Positions 24,111 to 37,025 of a DNA stretch of 64,000 nucleotides are shown piece after piece. Origin of the DNA: Acheta domesticus (Eukaryota > Arthropoda > Insecta > Orthoptera > Gryllidae); assembly GCA_031308135.1 (NCBI GenBank), contig JAHLJT010009436.1, positions 120,374,608-120,438,607 of the forward strand, read 5' to 3'. Under the pieces are notes generated by a model. The model was not told the origin of the DNA. It was given only the letters and a program-made list of their open reading frames with translations, and ran no database searches. Positions within the stretch are counted from its first letter, which is position 1; each line of letters begins with the position of its first letter. Made by a program: the position numbers and the translations under genes.

Positions 24111-25500
24111 CAACGATAAGATGCGTTATGTTTACAGTTTTACGCGCGTCCAACGTTCTTGGAAACGAGAAGTGTACCGTACGTGAGCTTGCTTTACAAA
24201 GCCTCAATTTCTCCAAGAATTGACAGTTTTCAATACAGAAAGAAGGAAATCGACAGTATCGTACCCCAATATTACGAATCTAATGAAGGGAAAGTTAAAT
24301 AATTTCTCCTTAATACAGCGTGTACACACTCCTTAGCAGCGAAAGACAATTGCTGTAAACCTTGTAAAAATATTGTTACGTGTCATTTGGAGATTGGCAT
24401 TAAGAGAACTAACAATTACCATAATAAACAGATTCTCAGCATTAGCAATCAAAGCGATGAAATAAAAATATTTGAAAAATCGAAAATAAAATATGATTTT
24501 GACGCAGGATTTAACTAAGGTTACGTATTTATTAAAATATGAGTAAATTTACTTAATGAAACATTACAAGAAGTATGTGTGAAATCGCATGTAATTAATT
24601 CCCTGGATTGATTTCCGTTAAAAATCTCCTTCAGCCAAAAACTATTCATTACTACAAACAATAGCGTTTTGGATGTACTATACGCATTTTCATATGTTCG
24701 ACAACACTTACGCATTTTTCGCTACAATCATATTATCAAATGTTGCGAGTTTTTTCATCCCTTTTTTTTACTTAAAACCAAAATTGGATTGGAGGGGCGA
24801 ATATCAACGAATGGGAAATTTAGTGAAAATCCGTCCCCGAGTGTTTTTCTACCGGTGTAATCCAGATCTCGGAAACACGCAAAATATCACGCAAATCACA
24901 TTAAAAATATATCCAAAATAAATTAAAGAAACAAATCTAAACGATTTTTGCCGTCACATTACGCATAGTGAAGGTACGCACGCTACTAAGGTACAAATAC
25001 CAGCATTTTGAAACGCAAGACAAATATTAATAGCATTATTCATTTTAATGCTGTAATAATTAGTTAAAAATATGAGTAGTTCACAAAGTGACATCACCCT
25101 GGGGTGCTAGAAAGTTTCCATAACCAAATTAACCACTCGGAAAAGTCCCACAATATTTATTCCAATCGCACACAATGAAATTATCTATTTATTACACTGC
25201 TATCAAGCTATAAACGTTAAGCCCCGAAAAATTTTTGCAATAATTCGAAAGACAAGAAATTACTAACTGTGAAAATGAGTCCGAATATCACCCAAATCTT
25301 GATGTATCTATTTTTTTTCTCCTTAAGAAATCCTATTTATATCTGAAATATCGGTTCGTTTAAACAATGAGGGAATTTTCTCAAAAAAATTCGGAAAATA
25401 AAGTAAATAAACGCTCGTTTTTATGAATGACGCTACGCGAGAACTATCGTCACAAGAATGTCATATAATAATTGTTATCGTGAGCATAAATTAACGAGTA
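24111..25500. other. AT-rich stretch to the assembly gap (copy A)
   Basis: Nothing recognised. The last bases before the gap (to 25500) match 46764 and its left side, where copy B carries on without a break. Confidence 0.5.
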
Positions 25501-26500
25501 NNNNNNNNNNNNNNNNNNNNNNNNNNNNNNNNNNNNNNNNNNNNNNNNNNNNNNNNNNNNNNNNNNNNNNNNNNNNNNNNNNNNNNNNNNNNNNNNNNNN
25601 NNNNNNNNNNNNNNNNNNNNNNNNNNNNNNNNNNNNNNNNNNNNNNNNNNNNNNNNNNNNNNNNNNNNNNNNNNNNNNNNNNNNNNNNNNNNNNNNNNNN
25701 NNNNNNNNNNNNNNNNNNNNNNNNNNNNNNNNNNNNNNNNNNNNNNNNNNNNNNNNNNNNNNNNNNNNNNNNNNNNNNNNNNNNNNNNNNNNNNNNNNNN
25801 NNNNNNNNNNNNNNNNNNNNNNNNNNNNNNNNNNNNNNNNNNNNNNNNNNNNNNNNNNNNNNNNNNNNNNNNNNNNNNNNNNNNNNNNNNNNNNNNNNNN
25901 NNNNNNNNNNNNNNNNNNNNNNNNNNNNNNNNNNNNNNNNNNNNNNNNNNNNNNNNNNNNNNNNNNNNNNNNNNNNNNNNNNNNNNNNNNNNNNNNNNNN
26001 NNNNNNNNNNNNNNNNNNNNNNNNNNNNNNNNNNNNNNNNNNNNNNNNNNNNNNNNNNNNNNNNNNNNNNNNNNNNNNNNNNNNNNNNNNNNNNNNNNNN
26101 NNNNNNNNNNNNNNNNNNNNNNNNNNNNNNNNNNNNNNNNNNNNNNNNNNNNNNNNNNNNNNNNNNNNNNNNNNNNNNNNNNNNNNNNNNNNNNNNNNNN
26201 NNNNNNNNNNNNNNNNNNNNNNNNNNNNNNNNNNNNNNNNNNNNNNNNNNNNNNNNNNNNNNNNNNNNNNNNNNNNNNNNNNNNNNNNNNNNNNNNNNNN
26301 NNNNNNNNNNNNNNNNNNNNNNNNNNNNNNNNNNNNNNNNNNNNNNNNNNNNNNNNNNNNNNNNNNNNNNNNNNNNNNNNNNNNNNNNNNNNNNNNNNNN
26401 NNNNNNNNNNNNNNNNNNNNNNNNNNNNNNNNNNNNNNNNNNNNNNNNNNNNNNNNNNNNNNNNNNNNNNNNNNNNNNNNNNNNNNNNNNNNNNNNNNNN
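25501..26500. other. Assembly gap of exactly 1000 N
   Basis: A round-number run of N, typical of a placeholder gap of unknown size. Two open frames that span it are artefacts of reading through N. Confidence 0.99.
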
Positions 26501-27345
26501 CTCGTGGCACGGAGGCGAAGGGGCGTAAAGCGCGGAGGCGCGTTCTGGGACGAGCAGCGGAATTAATCGGCAAACTTAGGAATCCGCGCTTCACAATGCA
26601 GACGGTCCCCTCTCTTCGCCGGCGCCTCCGCCCCCGCCTCGCGCTTCGAACTTGATAAATTGATTCCTGTTCACAAGTCCGACATCCTTCACCGCCGCGG
26701 CGACCCGGATCCCAGTGTATCCGCGCGTAACGCTGTCAGAACTTTCCGGACTCCACGATTACGCTAGGTGAGAGAACCGGACCGCCTCGCTTTTCTGCCT
26801 CATCACTTCTCCATTTCGCGCCTCGCGCCACCGTTCCCCGCCGCTGTCGCGTCGCCGGGCGAACCACCGCCGCGCCGCTGCCGCACCGACTCGGCGCTGG
26901 CGGCGGCGGCGGCCAGGGCGCGGGATGGAAAATATGGAAATAAAAATTTGAATGAGAAAAACACACTGTCACCTTCCCCGGCTACCGCGCACTCGACTTT
27001 ATGGGGGAGAAAAATTTCCATCGAGGGCTGGAAGGGCGCTCGCTCTTTTACTACGATGGCGTGGCGGCGCGACGCGTTGGGGGAAAAGGACGCGACCGGC
27101 GGCGGGGGAAACGGCAGGGGCGGAGGCGGCGGCGCGGGGCGAGGACGTCGGGAGCGTGGGCGGAGGCCGCGAGCGAGTGGAACGGACCGGAGTGAAGGGA
27201 AAGGGGAGGGGGAGGCGACGCTGGCGGGAGTGGTCGTCGTGCGTGAAGCTGTAAACTCGCAGAGGGCCGTACAATCTCTTTCCCGAGAGGCGGAGGCGGC
27301 CGCTGGCAAGGTCCAGGCTCTGAATGTCTCATTCCGTCCTTTTAA
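26501..27345. other. CpG-rich island (copy B)
   Basis: Counterpart of 11305-12130. Open frames (such as one of 222 codons on the plus strand) arise from indels relative to copy A and are not conserved between the copies. Confidence 0.6.
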
Positions 27346-27659
27346 CGCGGATTGGGAGAGCACGTTAATCAGTATACACATGCGCGCACGGTACAAAAGT
27401 GAAAAGGAGTTCCAAAAGCAGATTTTAGCTGCGTAGCAGTATGACATACATGGCGAGATACCGAGCAATGTTGTTTTAATTCAAAGTAAGTCGATATTAC
27501 AGTTGCTGAACATAAATTCGCGTATTTGTATATATTAAAGCCCTACACAAACGCGGATTATTTTAGCACAATAAGCTCATTTAACTTGAGTTCGTAAGTA
27601 CAAAGGATACTTTACATTTCCTAACGTACTGATAATATAAACTTTCATTATTGCAAAAA

Positions 27660-28395
27660 AATCAACAACAAACAAGGTGCTAAAAACCGCACGTACTTTT
27701 TCGCCAGTATTTTCATGCAAAATTATGCAAAAGTACTCAAATTTTCAAAAAATTGTACATGACCTTATTTCAAAATCTATTTTTGGGGACATATTTTATT
27801 AAGAGCAAACATCTTTATTTTTAATATTTTAGTTGTGGGAAGACTCCGAAAATATTTTGAAGTTTTGCAGTTTTTCAAAAAATCAGGGTTTTTAATGAAT
27901 GTATGCCCTCCGCCTTTCTCAATATCCAACAACCTCAAGGACCTCACGTCTTCACACTATCCAATAACAAAATTTAATCAAAAACGATGGAGCCATTTTT
28001 TTAATTCTTAAAATGTCCCAAGGGTTCATGTAAAGTACCCCCATAATTAAAATATCGGTTTCAAATTCAAGGGGCCGCGACATCAGCCAGAGCGATTGGG
28101 GAACATCAATTTCGGAGAAATAGGCTAAACGGTTTAGCCGCTAGCGTTGTTCACAGATGGAACGACAGACGGACGGACAGAGAGACGTTTTTCCATCATT
28201 CGAGTTTTCGCTATCAAGGACCCACGAAATATGGATTATGGCTACACCACTTGTTAGAGGATTTTATTTATAAGTTTGTCAACTGAATGTATCCACTTTT
28301 CGTTACCAGGGCTCATAATAGGAGATTTTATGCCGAAAAATTCACCGTTTTTTCGCGCAGCATTACATAACTTTCTCTCAACCCGTAGCAAGAAA
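27660..28395 (-). repeat. Unclassified dispersed repeat, copy-B counterpart of 12460-13203
   Basis: Same repeat as copy 2 in block A, with a few 1-bp indels. Confidence 0.7.
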
Positions 28396-31300
28396 GTAAA
28401 AAGTGAGTTCGTAGTCGGAAACTTCTCAATAGCCCATTACAAGACACTCGATTTAAAAGTGCGAAGTGTTATCAAACAAGAAAATCAACAACGAGAAAAG
28501 AAAATAAATAAGACATACATTGAAAGTACAATGAAAGTTCAAAAGGTACTTGATATACGTCCATACACAGAAATCTCAATAGCAATTTGAATTCTTTACA
28601 AACACAAATACACATTTTGAATGGATGCAATACTAAAGGAAACAAGTCCCAATCGCAATTACTTTCTTGTATTATTTTTGACATTTTTGTAATATTGTAT
28701 CTATTAAAACTTCAGCCATCTCTTGAAAACCTCTTCACTGACAAAGCGCCGAATGTTAAAACAATACACCTTTTTAATTTTGTAAAATCCAAAAATATTA
28801 AGGAAAATTACACATGGGTCGTAGATGGTTGTGTATTCTGCGCTACCTTTACAAAACACATTTTAAAAAATTGGAGCTATTTTGGGAAAAATATGTGTGA
28901 GGATTTTTGAAAATCGTTTCATTTTGATTCAAAAATTAAGGAAACATTACTAATATTTTGAAAACAACGTATGTAAAATGATTTAAATACCTAATAAGGA
29001 AGGATACATTGCATAAAAAAGAAACCTCTAGAGTCAATAATAACAAGTGTAGGAGTCCCCTTTGAATGTGACATATGTAAATTTCACAATAGTATTCATA
29101 AGTGTGACAAAGACATTTATAATGAAGTTTTAATGAAAATTGGGATTTTGTTATATTTATAAGAGAACCGTTCACGCAAAAAATTTAAAGGAAAGTATAG
29201 GAGTGTTTTTTCTACAAAACAAAACAGGAAATGACGATCGGGCTTCATATGAAATATCAGTAAAAATGAAAAGAAATGTTTCAAATTCGCAGAGCCTCAA
29301 CTTCGACATCCTCGATCAAAGAATATCCACTTGGAGGAAAATCCGGCGTACAGTTTAGACGCTCGAGTTGTCAGAAAGAGGGATAAGTAAACAGAGTGAT
29401 AGCCACAAAACAACAGAGACAAAAAAACGAGAAGAAACAGAGAGCCAGATTGACTGACAGTCACAGAGGAGTCTTTGAAAAACACCTTTTCGTTAACAGG
29501 GACCACCGAAAAAGTATGTGCGCAAAAACCTCGGCATCGATTTTTTGCAGTATTACACAAACGCTATACCACGAACACGAGAAAGTGAAAAGAAATGTTG
29601 TGGAAGTTTCCATTCACAATTCCGATTGTATAACGAATCATTGAGTGTTATGGACGAATAGGTAGAGCCCCCCCTGCTCCAATTGCAATCCGCGATCGCA
29701 AAAGAGCGCGTGAACGGCTCCTGGCAGCCGCGGGGGTGGGGGGGGGCGGGGGCGGGGGGAGGGGCAGCGCACAGCCTTACGACCCTCGCGGGAGCGGAGT
29801 GGCGGCAGCGGCGCGGTGCGCGCTCCAACGAATCGCGCTGAGTTGGGCGGCGGTAATTTATAACAAAAGACTTTAATTAGTCCGTCGCAACCGCGCCACC
29901 AATTATAATGCCCCGCCTAGCGCACGGAGCTTGCCTGGGGAACGGATTGGAGGCTGGCAGAAATGGCGAAAAACGAGGCGGTCCCAGGAAACGGGGAGGG
30001 GAAAGTGACGTGACGCCGGACGGCGGCAATGACAAGAGCTGCTTTAAAACAGCAAGGGCGATTTTTGTGGAAAGCAAAATAGTGATAATAATAGAGGGGG
30101 ACATAGATGCTAAAACTACCAGGCTGGCAATATCAAGAGGCATGGGTAATGAGGGAACTCTGAGCAGCTGACGATATCATAGACATTTGGACGGGGGTTT
30201 GAACTCGATGAGTGACCAGTGATGTGCTAGAAACGTTGTTTTCACGCAAGGTCTGTAATCGAATAGGACGAGCAGGCGGAAGGGGAAGGAGGAGGCGGTG
30301 GGGGAAATGCGCCGCTGAGCTCCGAACAGATGAACGGATGAGCGATCAGCCCTCATTGAGGTGCCATGATAAAGGGCTGGGTCTAGACCGCTGGCCTGCT
30401 TATTACTCCCAATTACAATTTCCAAAATCGGTGAACGCAGCATTTGAATATGCGCGGCAAAGTGCGAACCATTCGGGATGAGGAAGCTCGGAAGGGGAAG
30501 TGTGCAAATTACAATAACTTGGTAACAGACACGAGACCTTATCTTTATTTCCTTTAATTTGCCACTGAAGACCTGGAAACCGCAATTGCTAATCACCGAA
30601 TGGAATTGCACACAGAACTTAAAATTGAAAGGAAGGAGAAAATCAACATCTCGCATTTATAACACACTAAAAAATGTAAGTATGCATCTGTAATTGAAGG
30701 TTTGTATAATCATTTAAAAATGTAGCTAACAATTTATTAAACATTAAGCATTCATAAGCTTATTTTTGTAATGTGTAGTGATATTTAAAACGTTACTATA
30801 GAAAAGTAAAGATACTTGAAATTAAACTAGGTTTACATGAGAATATAATTGGATTTAGTATCGATCGATGTAGGCAGAGAAGAAGTAGGAAAGCAGCAGA
30901 GGCAAAAAAAGAATGAAGAGAGAGAACGATAACGAGTGAAATAGCGAAAGCGAGATTATAAGAAAGAAGAGGAGATATAATGAAAGAGAAAGAATCCAAG
31001 AAACCCTCAGCTAATGAATCCGTGCACTATTTATTATTTTCTTAAAACAATGTTACAAAGTGGGTGTACGTAGAAGAGCAGAACCTCCAAAACTAATAGT
31101 AATACATTTACGGGGAGTAGTGTCGAGAAGGAAGCTTATGAAGTGTATAAAACCTTAATCAACCCTTCGTGTACTATTCTGGGCGATTTAAAATTGTCTT
31201 CGAACCTGCGAGATGGGGCTTCTGTTTTCCAAAATGATTCAATTTCTGAAATAATAAATTTGGAAATTCTTGTCGTTTTGAAATAATAAAAGAGACGGGA

Positions 31301-33480
31301 TATTGTCGAAGCCAAGAGTCAGAGGCATCATATGAAGCATCGTCTTACATTAGCATGCACTGGCCACTCTCACCTACCGAAATGCCATTCAATAATGTAC
31401 GCACAACAAGCAAGTGTAATTATTCATACGTCAAGCGCGCGATAACGTAGACTGAATCATGAAACCGAGTGACGTGCAGTCAATAATTAGCGCTTTCACA
31501 ATTTCCTTAGGGTCACAGCTTCCGCACGGGGAATGTTTTCCCTTCCCAACACCAAGTTGGCGGTCTAGTCATGTGTATCGAAAGTTTCGCCACTAGGCGG
31601 TTTCTCATGTTTCTCTGTTGGCGGCAATATGCTAACAATTTCGCAAGAACACGGTATCGCTCACGATTTGTATCGAGGCGCCTCTGACTTTCAGGAGCAA
31701 AGCATGTCACCTTTATACGGACAGAATGAGTCAAACACTCGAATTTCATGTTATGAAAGGAAATTGGTTTTTTGCGTACTCATACGAAGGGTGAAAGTTT
31801 GGCTCGTACTCATGTGTAAGAAATAACTGCTCTCAATCAAGTTTCAGAACGTTCCAAGTTGGGTGAAAGAAATCATTCTTTTCAAAGCCTTTGCTTATTA
31901 AATTTATTTATATCCAAGGAATATTTTTGTTAATTCTACATTCATACAATTATTACTGTTTAATATCAATGAACAATACGTATTTATACTGTATAACGCT
32001 TATGCCCCGTTTCATGAAACAGCGCTCACACAAATAAACTCAGATCATTGTTAAAGTATAAATACAATGTTGAGTCAGCCAAAGGATGTGCTGAACCTTT
32101 TACTGGCTAAAAAGATTTCCTGATAGAAGAGTCGTAATGTCGGCGAGGCCACTTGGGTCGAGAAAGGGCGAGTCGGCACTCGGCGGGCAACGAGTGCCTT
32201 GCCAGCAGCGGCGCGGCGCTGGGTGTATGACGAGCGTGCTTGCGAAAAGGAAAATGATGCAAATCAGCGCATTTCGCATCCACCTTTCTTCGCCGGCCGG
32301 TCACGAAGGGAGCAAATTCTCAGCATATGGGGCGATTTTTGCTCGGCCCACTCAACATCAAAATACGTCCACTTTTGTGCAAAATATGCCATAGACGCCA
32401 TATCAATGCCCAATTTGGCCAAAAATGTCATATAATCCAAACTTATAATTCATAAAAGTTACACATTTATGTATTATGTTTAGTATAAGAGACGAATTTC
32501 GAAACCATAGAACTGACGGATGTATCGTTTTATTTGTTTCATTTTTGTTTGAATACATCTTTGGCTTTATGTATTGTCACTTTTCACTCAAAGACATTGC
32601 TTGAAACCCATTGAACACATCATATTCAAAATATTTGGGGTCATGTTTCCTAAGACGATGATAAAATAGACCGAAGAAAACTTCCCATTCGAAAAATATT
32701 TATTGTGAACTATTTAGAAGTAACTTAAATCAAATCAAAAGAACATTTGAAGACGCTGGAGCATTGATATGGCTATTCAAAAATTATGACACGATCTAAA
32801 TATGCACCTTGACAGAACATACGAAAGATCTTCCTTTACTTCGACAATCGCACATACACAACACAACTTAAAAAGGAAGATCTTATATATACACAGTACT
32901 TAATTTATAAAATTTTAGGTTCCAGAACGCGCCACAAAAATGTGGTTAATTTAATATAAATAGTTGAATATTTATATTATACTTTAATAATTATTCATGA
33001 GCTACCGGAACGCCGTTCCGTCGCGACCCGCCAAAAAACAAGCCATGTATATATAAGAACAATAGGAATGGAATATTGTAATAAGTGGTATTAGAAAAGT
33101 CATTAAAACTACAAATTTATAGAACATAGAAAATACGGACGTAAAACTATTAACAGTAAAGTATTACAAAAAATCAATGCATCGAAAATTTGCTTAAATT
33201 TACAAGCAAAGAGGATCTAAAAGTAACTTATGTACGGAATGGCAACATTGAAAAGCATACAAATTCGACAAAAATCGAGAAAGATGGAAATTATATAAAA
33301 ATAATCCTACATTAAAGAACATTCAGAAGAGAAAGTGATAATCGAAAAGGGTCAAAGGAGAAGTTCGAAAAAGAATAAGAAGCAATTTGAAGAAAGAAAA
33401 CAAATCAATCAACAGAAATGAATATAACGTAAAGTGGAGCAACAGAGGTAGCTCTTGCAAAGCTATAGTGGAAAAATAAC
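28396..33480. other. Copy-B counterpart of 13204-18390, no gene recognised
   Basis: Holds the single 114-bp unit (29097-29212), GC patches at about 29690-29850 and 32140-32310, and a purine-rich stretch at about 30870-31000. No coding, RNA or mobile-element evidence beyond what is listed for copy A. Confidence 0.45.
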
Positions 33481-33792
33481 GCAGATGCCTGGCACAACGG
33501 CCGTCCCCAAATCCCGCCCTCCGACAAGTCTATTCGAGGGCCAGGAAGGTGGTCAGGACGAGCGTCGCGGGGCGAGCGAGCCGTGTGCCCAGACAGCGGG
33601 TAAATGTTTAGAAATAATAAAAAGCGCGGCTCGGCGAGGCGTGCGCCGCGGCTGACGAGCGGAGATGTAATTAATTCCGGCCGCGGAGACCGGCGAAAGC
33701 TCGGGTTATGAATCGGATTACACAAGGAAAACAAGAATTACCGCGGCCCTTGCCCTCATTCCCCAGCCTGGCCGCCGCCAACGGCGCCGCCA

Positions 33793-33832
<40 letters not shown>

Positions 33833-34100
33833 TGCTGCTGCTGCAGCCACCGCCGGCGACGGCGGCGTCGCCGCTGCCGCCACCGTATCTCTTTTAATTG
33901 AGAGCCTTAATCCGGAGACTCATTTCCAGGCCCCACCACCCCTGTCAACCTCTCTCGGGCCTCGTGCAGGAGCTTCAGTGCCCCAACCTCTCGATTTCTC
34001 CTCCCTCCGCCATTATCCCCTTAGCGTCCTCCCTCGCCTCACCCTCCCGATTCCACTTTTCCGGAATCTTCCTTACTGTTTCTCTACTCTCACACAAACT
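33481..34100. other. CpG-rich island with (CCG)n tract (copy B)
   Basis: Counterpart of 18401-19010; the trinucleotide tract at 33795-33840 is shorter and ends in gct units. Confidence 0.6.
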
Positions 34101-34152
34101 TTAACTTTTCTGAAAGTCTAATAATGACACCACCTCGACTGTTTGTGTGTCT

Positions 34153-34156
34153 GTAG
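34153..34156 (+). other. Left target-site duplication (gtag)
   Basis: Identical to 40313-40316 and present once at the empty site 19080-19083. Four base pairs is a usual size for Ty3/gypsy integration. Confidence 0.95.
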
Positions 34157-34546
34157 TGTAGCGGTACGCTATTTTTAATATTTTTTAAATTTCACAAATA
34201 ACTGTCGATGCGAGGCGTCACTCCCGCCGCCGCCAGCCGGGTCGGCGCGCCCCCTCCGCTAATGGAAGGGATGACAGCACGCGCTCCTCTAAAGTTTATG
34301 GCCATCGTCCGCGAGTCGACCCTCATCCCGTCACGCACCCGGGCGCCGAAGAAGAGATTAGAGACGTGTGCTGATCCCGCCGTTCCGGGTATCATGCGCA
34401 CTAAGTACCCAGGCCGTCCTTCGCAGTTTTCTCCAGGGGTCCCAACGGACATTCCGCGTACCCTTTACTGACCTACTTCCGAAGTCAGACGGAGAGCGTT
34501 TTCCAGACAGAGATAGGGCTACGGAAAATTCCTAGAATCACCGGAC

Positions 34547-34595
34547 CTGATTGGCCGAGGACAAAATTACGGCGTAGTAGCACTTAGCCAATCAG
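34547..34595. promoter_or_regulatory. Inverted pair of CCAAT-type boxes in the LTR
   Basis: CTGATTGGC (34547-34555) and its exact reverse complement GCCAATCAG (34587-34595) face each other 31 bp apart in the likely U3. They could bind an NF-Y-type factor in both orientations; function is inferred. The same pair is in the right LTR. Confidence 0.5.
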
Positions 34596-34726
34596 GGGCA
34601 AAATTCCGTGGGGTGGGAGCGATTTTGGGGCACTTTTGAATTTTCGGGGTGGCGGAACGAGGAGACCTCCACGCTAGCGGCGTAGGGGAGAGGATCACTT
34701 CTTCTTGTTCGATTGAGCTGGGGGGG

Positions 34727-34845
34727 GCGAGCGCCGCGGAGCGAGTAACAGCTCCGGCGCCGCGTTCGAGGGCTACGTGTACTCGACTTGTTTTGGGTGG
34801 CGAGCGCCGCGGAGTAAGCGATAGCTCCGGCGCCGCGTTCGAGGG
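34727..34845 (+). repeat. Duplicated 46-bp GC-rich motif inside the LTR
   Basis: Units at 34727-34772 and 34800-34845 share gcgagcgccgcgga, then gctccggcgccgcgttcgag, with a few substitutions between. They are spaced 73 bp start to start and are also in the right LTR. Such internal LTR repeats often carry promoter elements, but none was identified. Confidence 0.75.
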
Positions 34846-35469
34846 AGAATTATTATTTTGGGATTTAGTTCGTGGACACTGAGCTCTGCCGTGGGCAGTG
34901 ACCGGTGACTAGTTTTCTCCGAGATTCGTGATCGTGATAACTCCAGAGAACTTTCCGTGAGAACTACTAATTTGTGTGAACGGAATTCGCGATCATTCAC
35001 GATCCGGGCCAGCTGACCGTCGCCGCCGCCGCCGTCACCGCCGCAGCCGCTGTCGCCGCCGCCGCTCCTTTGGTAGCTACTGTGGAAGGACGTTTCTCGG
35101 CCTAGCAGGGCCATCTCAGCCGCCGACCCAGACGGAGAGAAGCCGCGACCCCCGCCGCCGACGCCGAGGGCCGCCTACACGCCGCCCCATTCAGGCATAA
35201 ACTTCGGTCAACGACCGCCAAAGAACTATTGTGCATTGCTGTGCCGCGCTTAGGCACTTGTTTCCTCATTATTGTCAGCCAGAAGGCGAATGGCCTAGAG
35301 TTTGTTGGGGCCTGTAAAGGAATTTAATTGTAATTCTCGTTCTTTCTCTTTTTTTTTTTAGATTTAAGTTTTATCTCATTTTTTTTTTCGTTTCTAACTG
35401 AGCTCATCAGGTAGGGCCTTTCTTAACTCTTTGAATCACTGTAACTTCCCCGGCCTATTATTAGGCGGG

Positions 35470-35475
35470 AATAAA
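35470..35475 (+). promoter_or_regulatory. Polyadenylation signal AATAAA in left LTR
   Basis: Canonical hexamer in the 3' third of the LTR; the right-LTR copy at 40082-40087 would serve transcript 3' ends. Confidence 0.5.
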
Positions 35476-35702
35476 CCTTTTTATTTGCTTTACCAACCAC
35501 TGAATTGTTTCTGTAGTTAGCAAACGCCTTACGACTCCTTCCATCCGAGTTAGATTCTAAGCAGGTGACAAAGTTGGCCGACTGAGCTAGGCCCGGGCCG
35601 CCCTCGTTGACTTCGGCGCACACCCACGCCGCCGGAGCTCGACGCTGTGGTTGACAATCGACGCCACCGTGTGGCTCGATAACGAACCTTGGGTGTGACA
35701 AT

Positions 35703-35725
35703 TGGCTTTCCCAAGTGGGGCTCGA
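35703..35725 (+). other. Primer-binding-like site, tRNA-Lys-like
   Basis: Two bases after the LTR comes TGGC, then a tttcccaa segment and GTGGGGCTCGA. The second half equals the complement of an insect tRNA-Lys T-arm and the first four bases match its CCA end. The middle does not align without an indel, so pairing would be imperfect. Tentative. Confidence 0.5.
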
Positions 35726-35976
35726 TAGTACCACAGATACCCCAGTAAAACGCCCTAGAATCAATTCATGTCTCAGTGCCAGTTTGATAATAGTCGCAGA
35801 ACCTAATTTTTTATTACTGTTGTTTTTTTAAATGGATGGAAGGACGCTGCTACGAAAAGAACAATTTGTGGTCTGGTAATGATATTATTTATTATTGTAT
35901 TTTGTGTATAAGTGTTATTGTTTTGTGCTTTGTGTGTTGTGAATACCGTGTGCGCGTTTCACGCAAAACAGCCAAA
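35726..35976 (+). other. Leader between primer site and gag remnant
   Basis: AT-rich. A frame starting at 35836 contains a hydrophobic stretch, but it runs into the likely gag start at 35977 and is probably untranslated leader. Confidence 0.5.
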
Positions 35977-37025
35977 ATGCTGGACGAATCAGGCGTCGAT
36001 GTGGCGGGAGAGAGCAGTTCGGGGAACAGCCTGCGCCCGAGATCACCCTAAGTGAACTTATGCGAGTTCTCACGAAGCAAATCTCGGAAAGCAGTAAAAG
36101 ACATGAGGAAAGATTTGACCGGCTAGACAGTTGTTTGGTTGACCAGGCCGCGAAACTAGAAAATTTGGAGGCGAAATTTGATCACAAAATAGGAACTTTG
36201 CAGAATCAGTTAGAGGGTAGATGTGGGAAAATTGAAACTAGCGTGGAGAACTTAGGCCAGGAGTTAGAAAGTTCTAGGGCCGAGGCAAGGGGAAATATTA
36301 TCAAAATCGAATCAGAAATTAGTCAGAAACTTCAGGCATGTGACAGGAAAGTGGAAGCTTATTGCGAATCAATTACTGAGAATATTGCCGAGGTTAAAAC
36401 AGAAATGAACGGCAAATTCACGAAAATTGAAACCAAACTCAGCACGGAAGTGAGTGAAATCCATGGCAAATTCGAGAAATTAGGAGTTATTGAAGGGGAG
36501 AATATCAGGGACAGGGAAGAAAAGTTAAAGAAAGAAATAGACAAGAACTTAATAAAATTAGTAAGGGAGGAAATCGAGAAAGAGAAAGAGAACGGTCCTA
36601 TTGCGAATTCATCGGGAGGATCAGGGCTTAGATTCTCGTGGGCCCCTCCACAAAATTTATGTTTTTGGGGAAAAGCAGATGAAAATCCAAAGGTTTTTCT
36701 CGACCGTGCCGAGAATTACATGGATTTGACGAAGGCAGTACCGTCCAAATTAAAACCTAAATTCATGCAGGAACTTCTACGCGGAAATGCAGCCCTCTGG
36801 CTCACTGCGCTTGCACCATTCCCACAAACGTACGAAGAGTTTCGTACCAAGTTCCTTGCGCGTTACTGGAACGAACAAACGCGTTACGAATTCGAGAGAA
36901 AGATTCTAGAGACCAGGTGGGACAAAAGACGCGACCAATCTTACCTTGACTACGCCATGGAGAAAATCTCCGCTATTAAATTGTGTGACCCCATGATAGA
37001 GGATAAAAAGGTCATTGGCTTTTGA
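35977..37025 (+). pseudogene. Broken gag of the LTR element
   Basis: An ATG at 35977 opens a frame that stops at 36051. A different frame then runs 36060-37025 (321 codons), so a frame break lies near 36015-36050. The long part begins with about 140 residues of predicted coiled coil (heptad-like E/K/L-rich segments). A capsid-like retrotransposon gag domain follows in the last 130 residues, recognisable from LCFWGKADENP and WLTALAPFPQTYEEFRTKF. Gag forms the particle that packages element RNA. It ends early at a TGA (37023-37025); downstream DNA to about 37366 is degraded and no intact zinc knuckle was found. With these breaks a full-length Gag is unlikely. Confidence 0.78.

Larger units (their letters stand above)
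11305..25500 (+). repeat. Copy A of a roughly 14.2-kb duplicated block
   Basis: Matches 26501-46764 (copy B) in order and orientation throughout, apart from a 6.2-kb LTR insertion in B, a 114-bp tandem duplication in A and scattered small indels, mostly in homopolymers. Copy A runs into the N gap at 25500 exactly where copy B continues into unique sequence after 46764. Copy B begins at the gap where A continues leftward into unique sequence. That geometry is what two overlapping contig ends give when a scaffolder fails to merge them; allelic (haplotype) origin is the simplest reading. Confidence 0.93.
34157..35700 (+). repeat. Left LTR
   Basis: 1544 bp, unusually GC- and CpG-rich for the locus. 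It holds inverted CCAAT-type motifs (34547-34555 and 34587-34595), a duplicated 46-bp GC-rich motif (34727-34772 and 34800-34845), a (gcc)n-like part (about 35020-35066) and an AATAAA at 35470-35475 that could end the R region. Frames inside it are shadows. Confidence 0.95.

Noticed and set aside
23541..24113. 190-codon minus-strand frame
   Set aside because: Low complexity in a CpG island, and frameshifted relative to copy B (44806-45288).
25458..26594. Two 350-plus-codon open frames
   Set aside because: They consist almost wholly of N from the assembly gap.
26768..27468. Long overlapping frames of about 220 codons on both strands
   Set aside because: They lie in a CpG island, are Arg/Gly/Pro-rich, and their frames are not kept in copy A, where indels break them.
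34192..34471. Frames of 86-87 codons present identically in two places
   Set aside because: They are inside the two LTRs and overlap on opposite strands; the duplication is that of the LTR, not of a gene.
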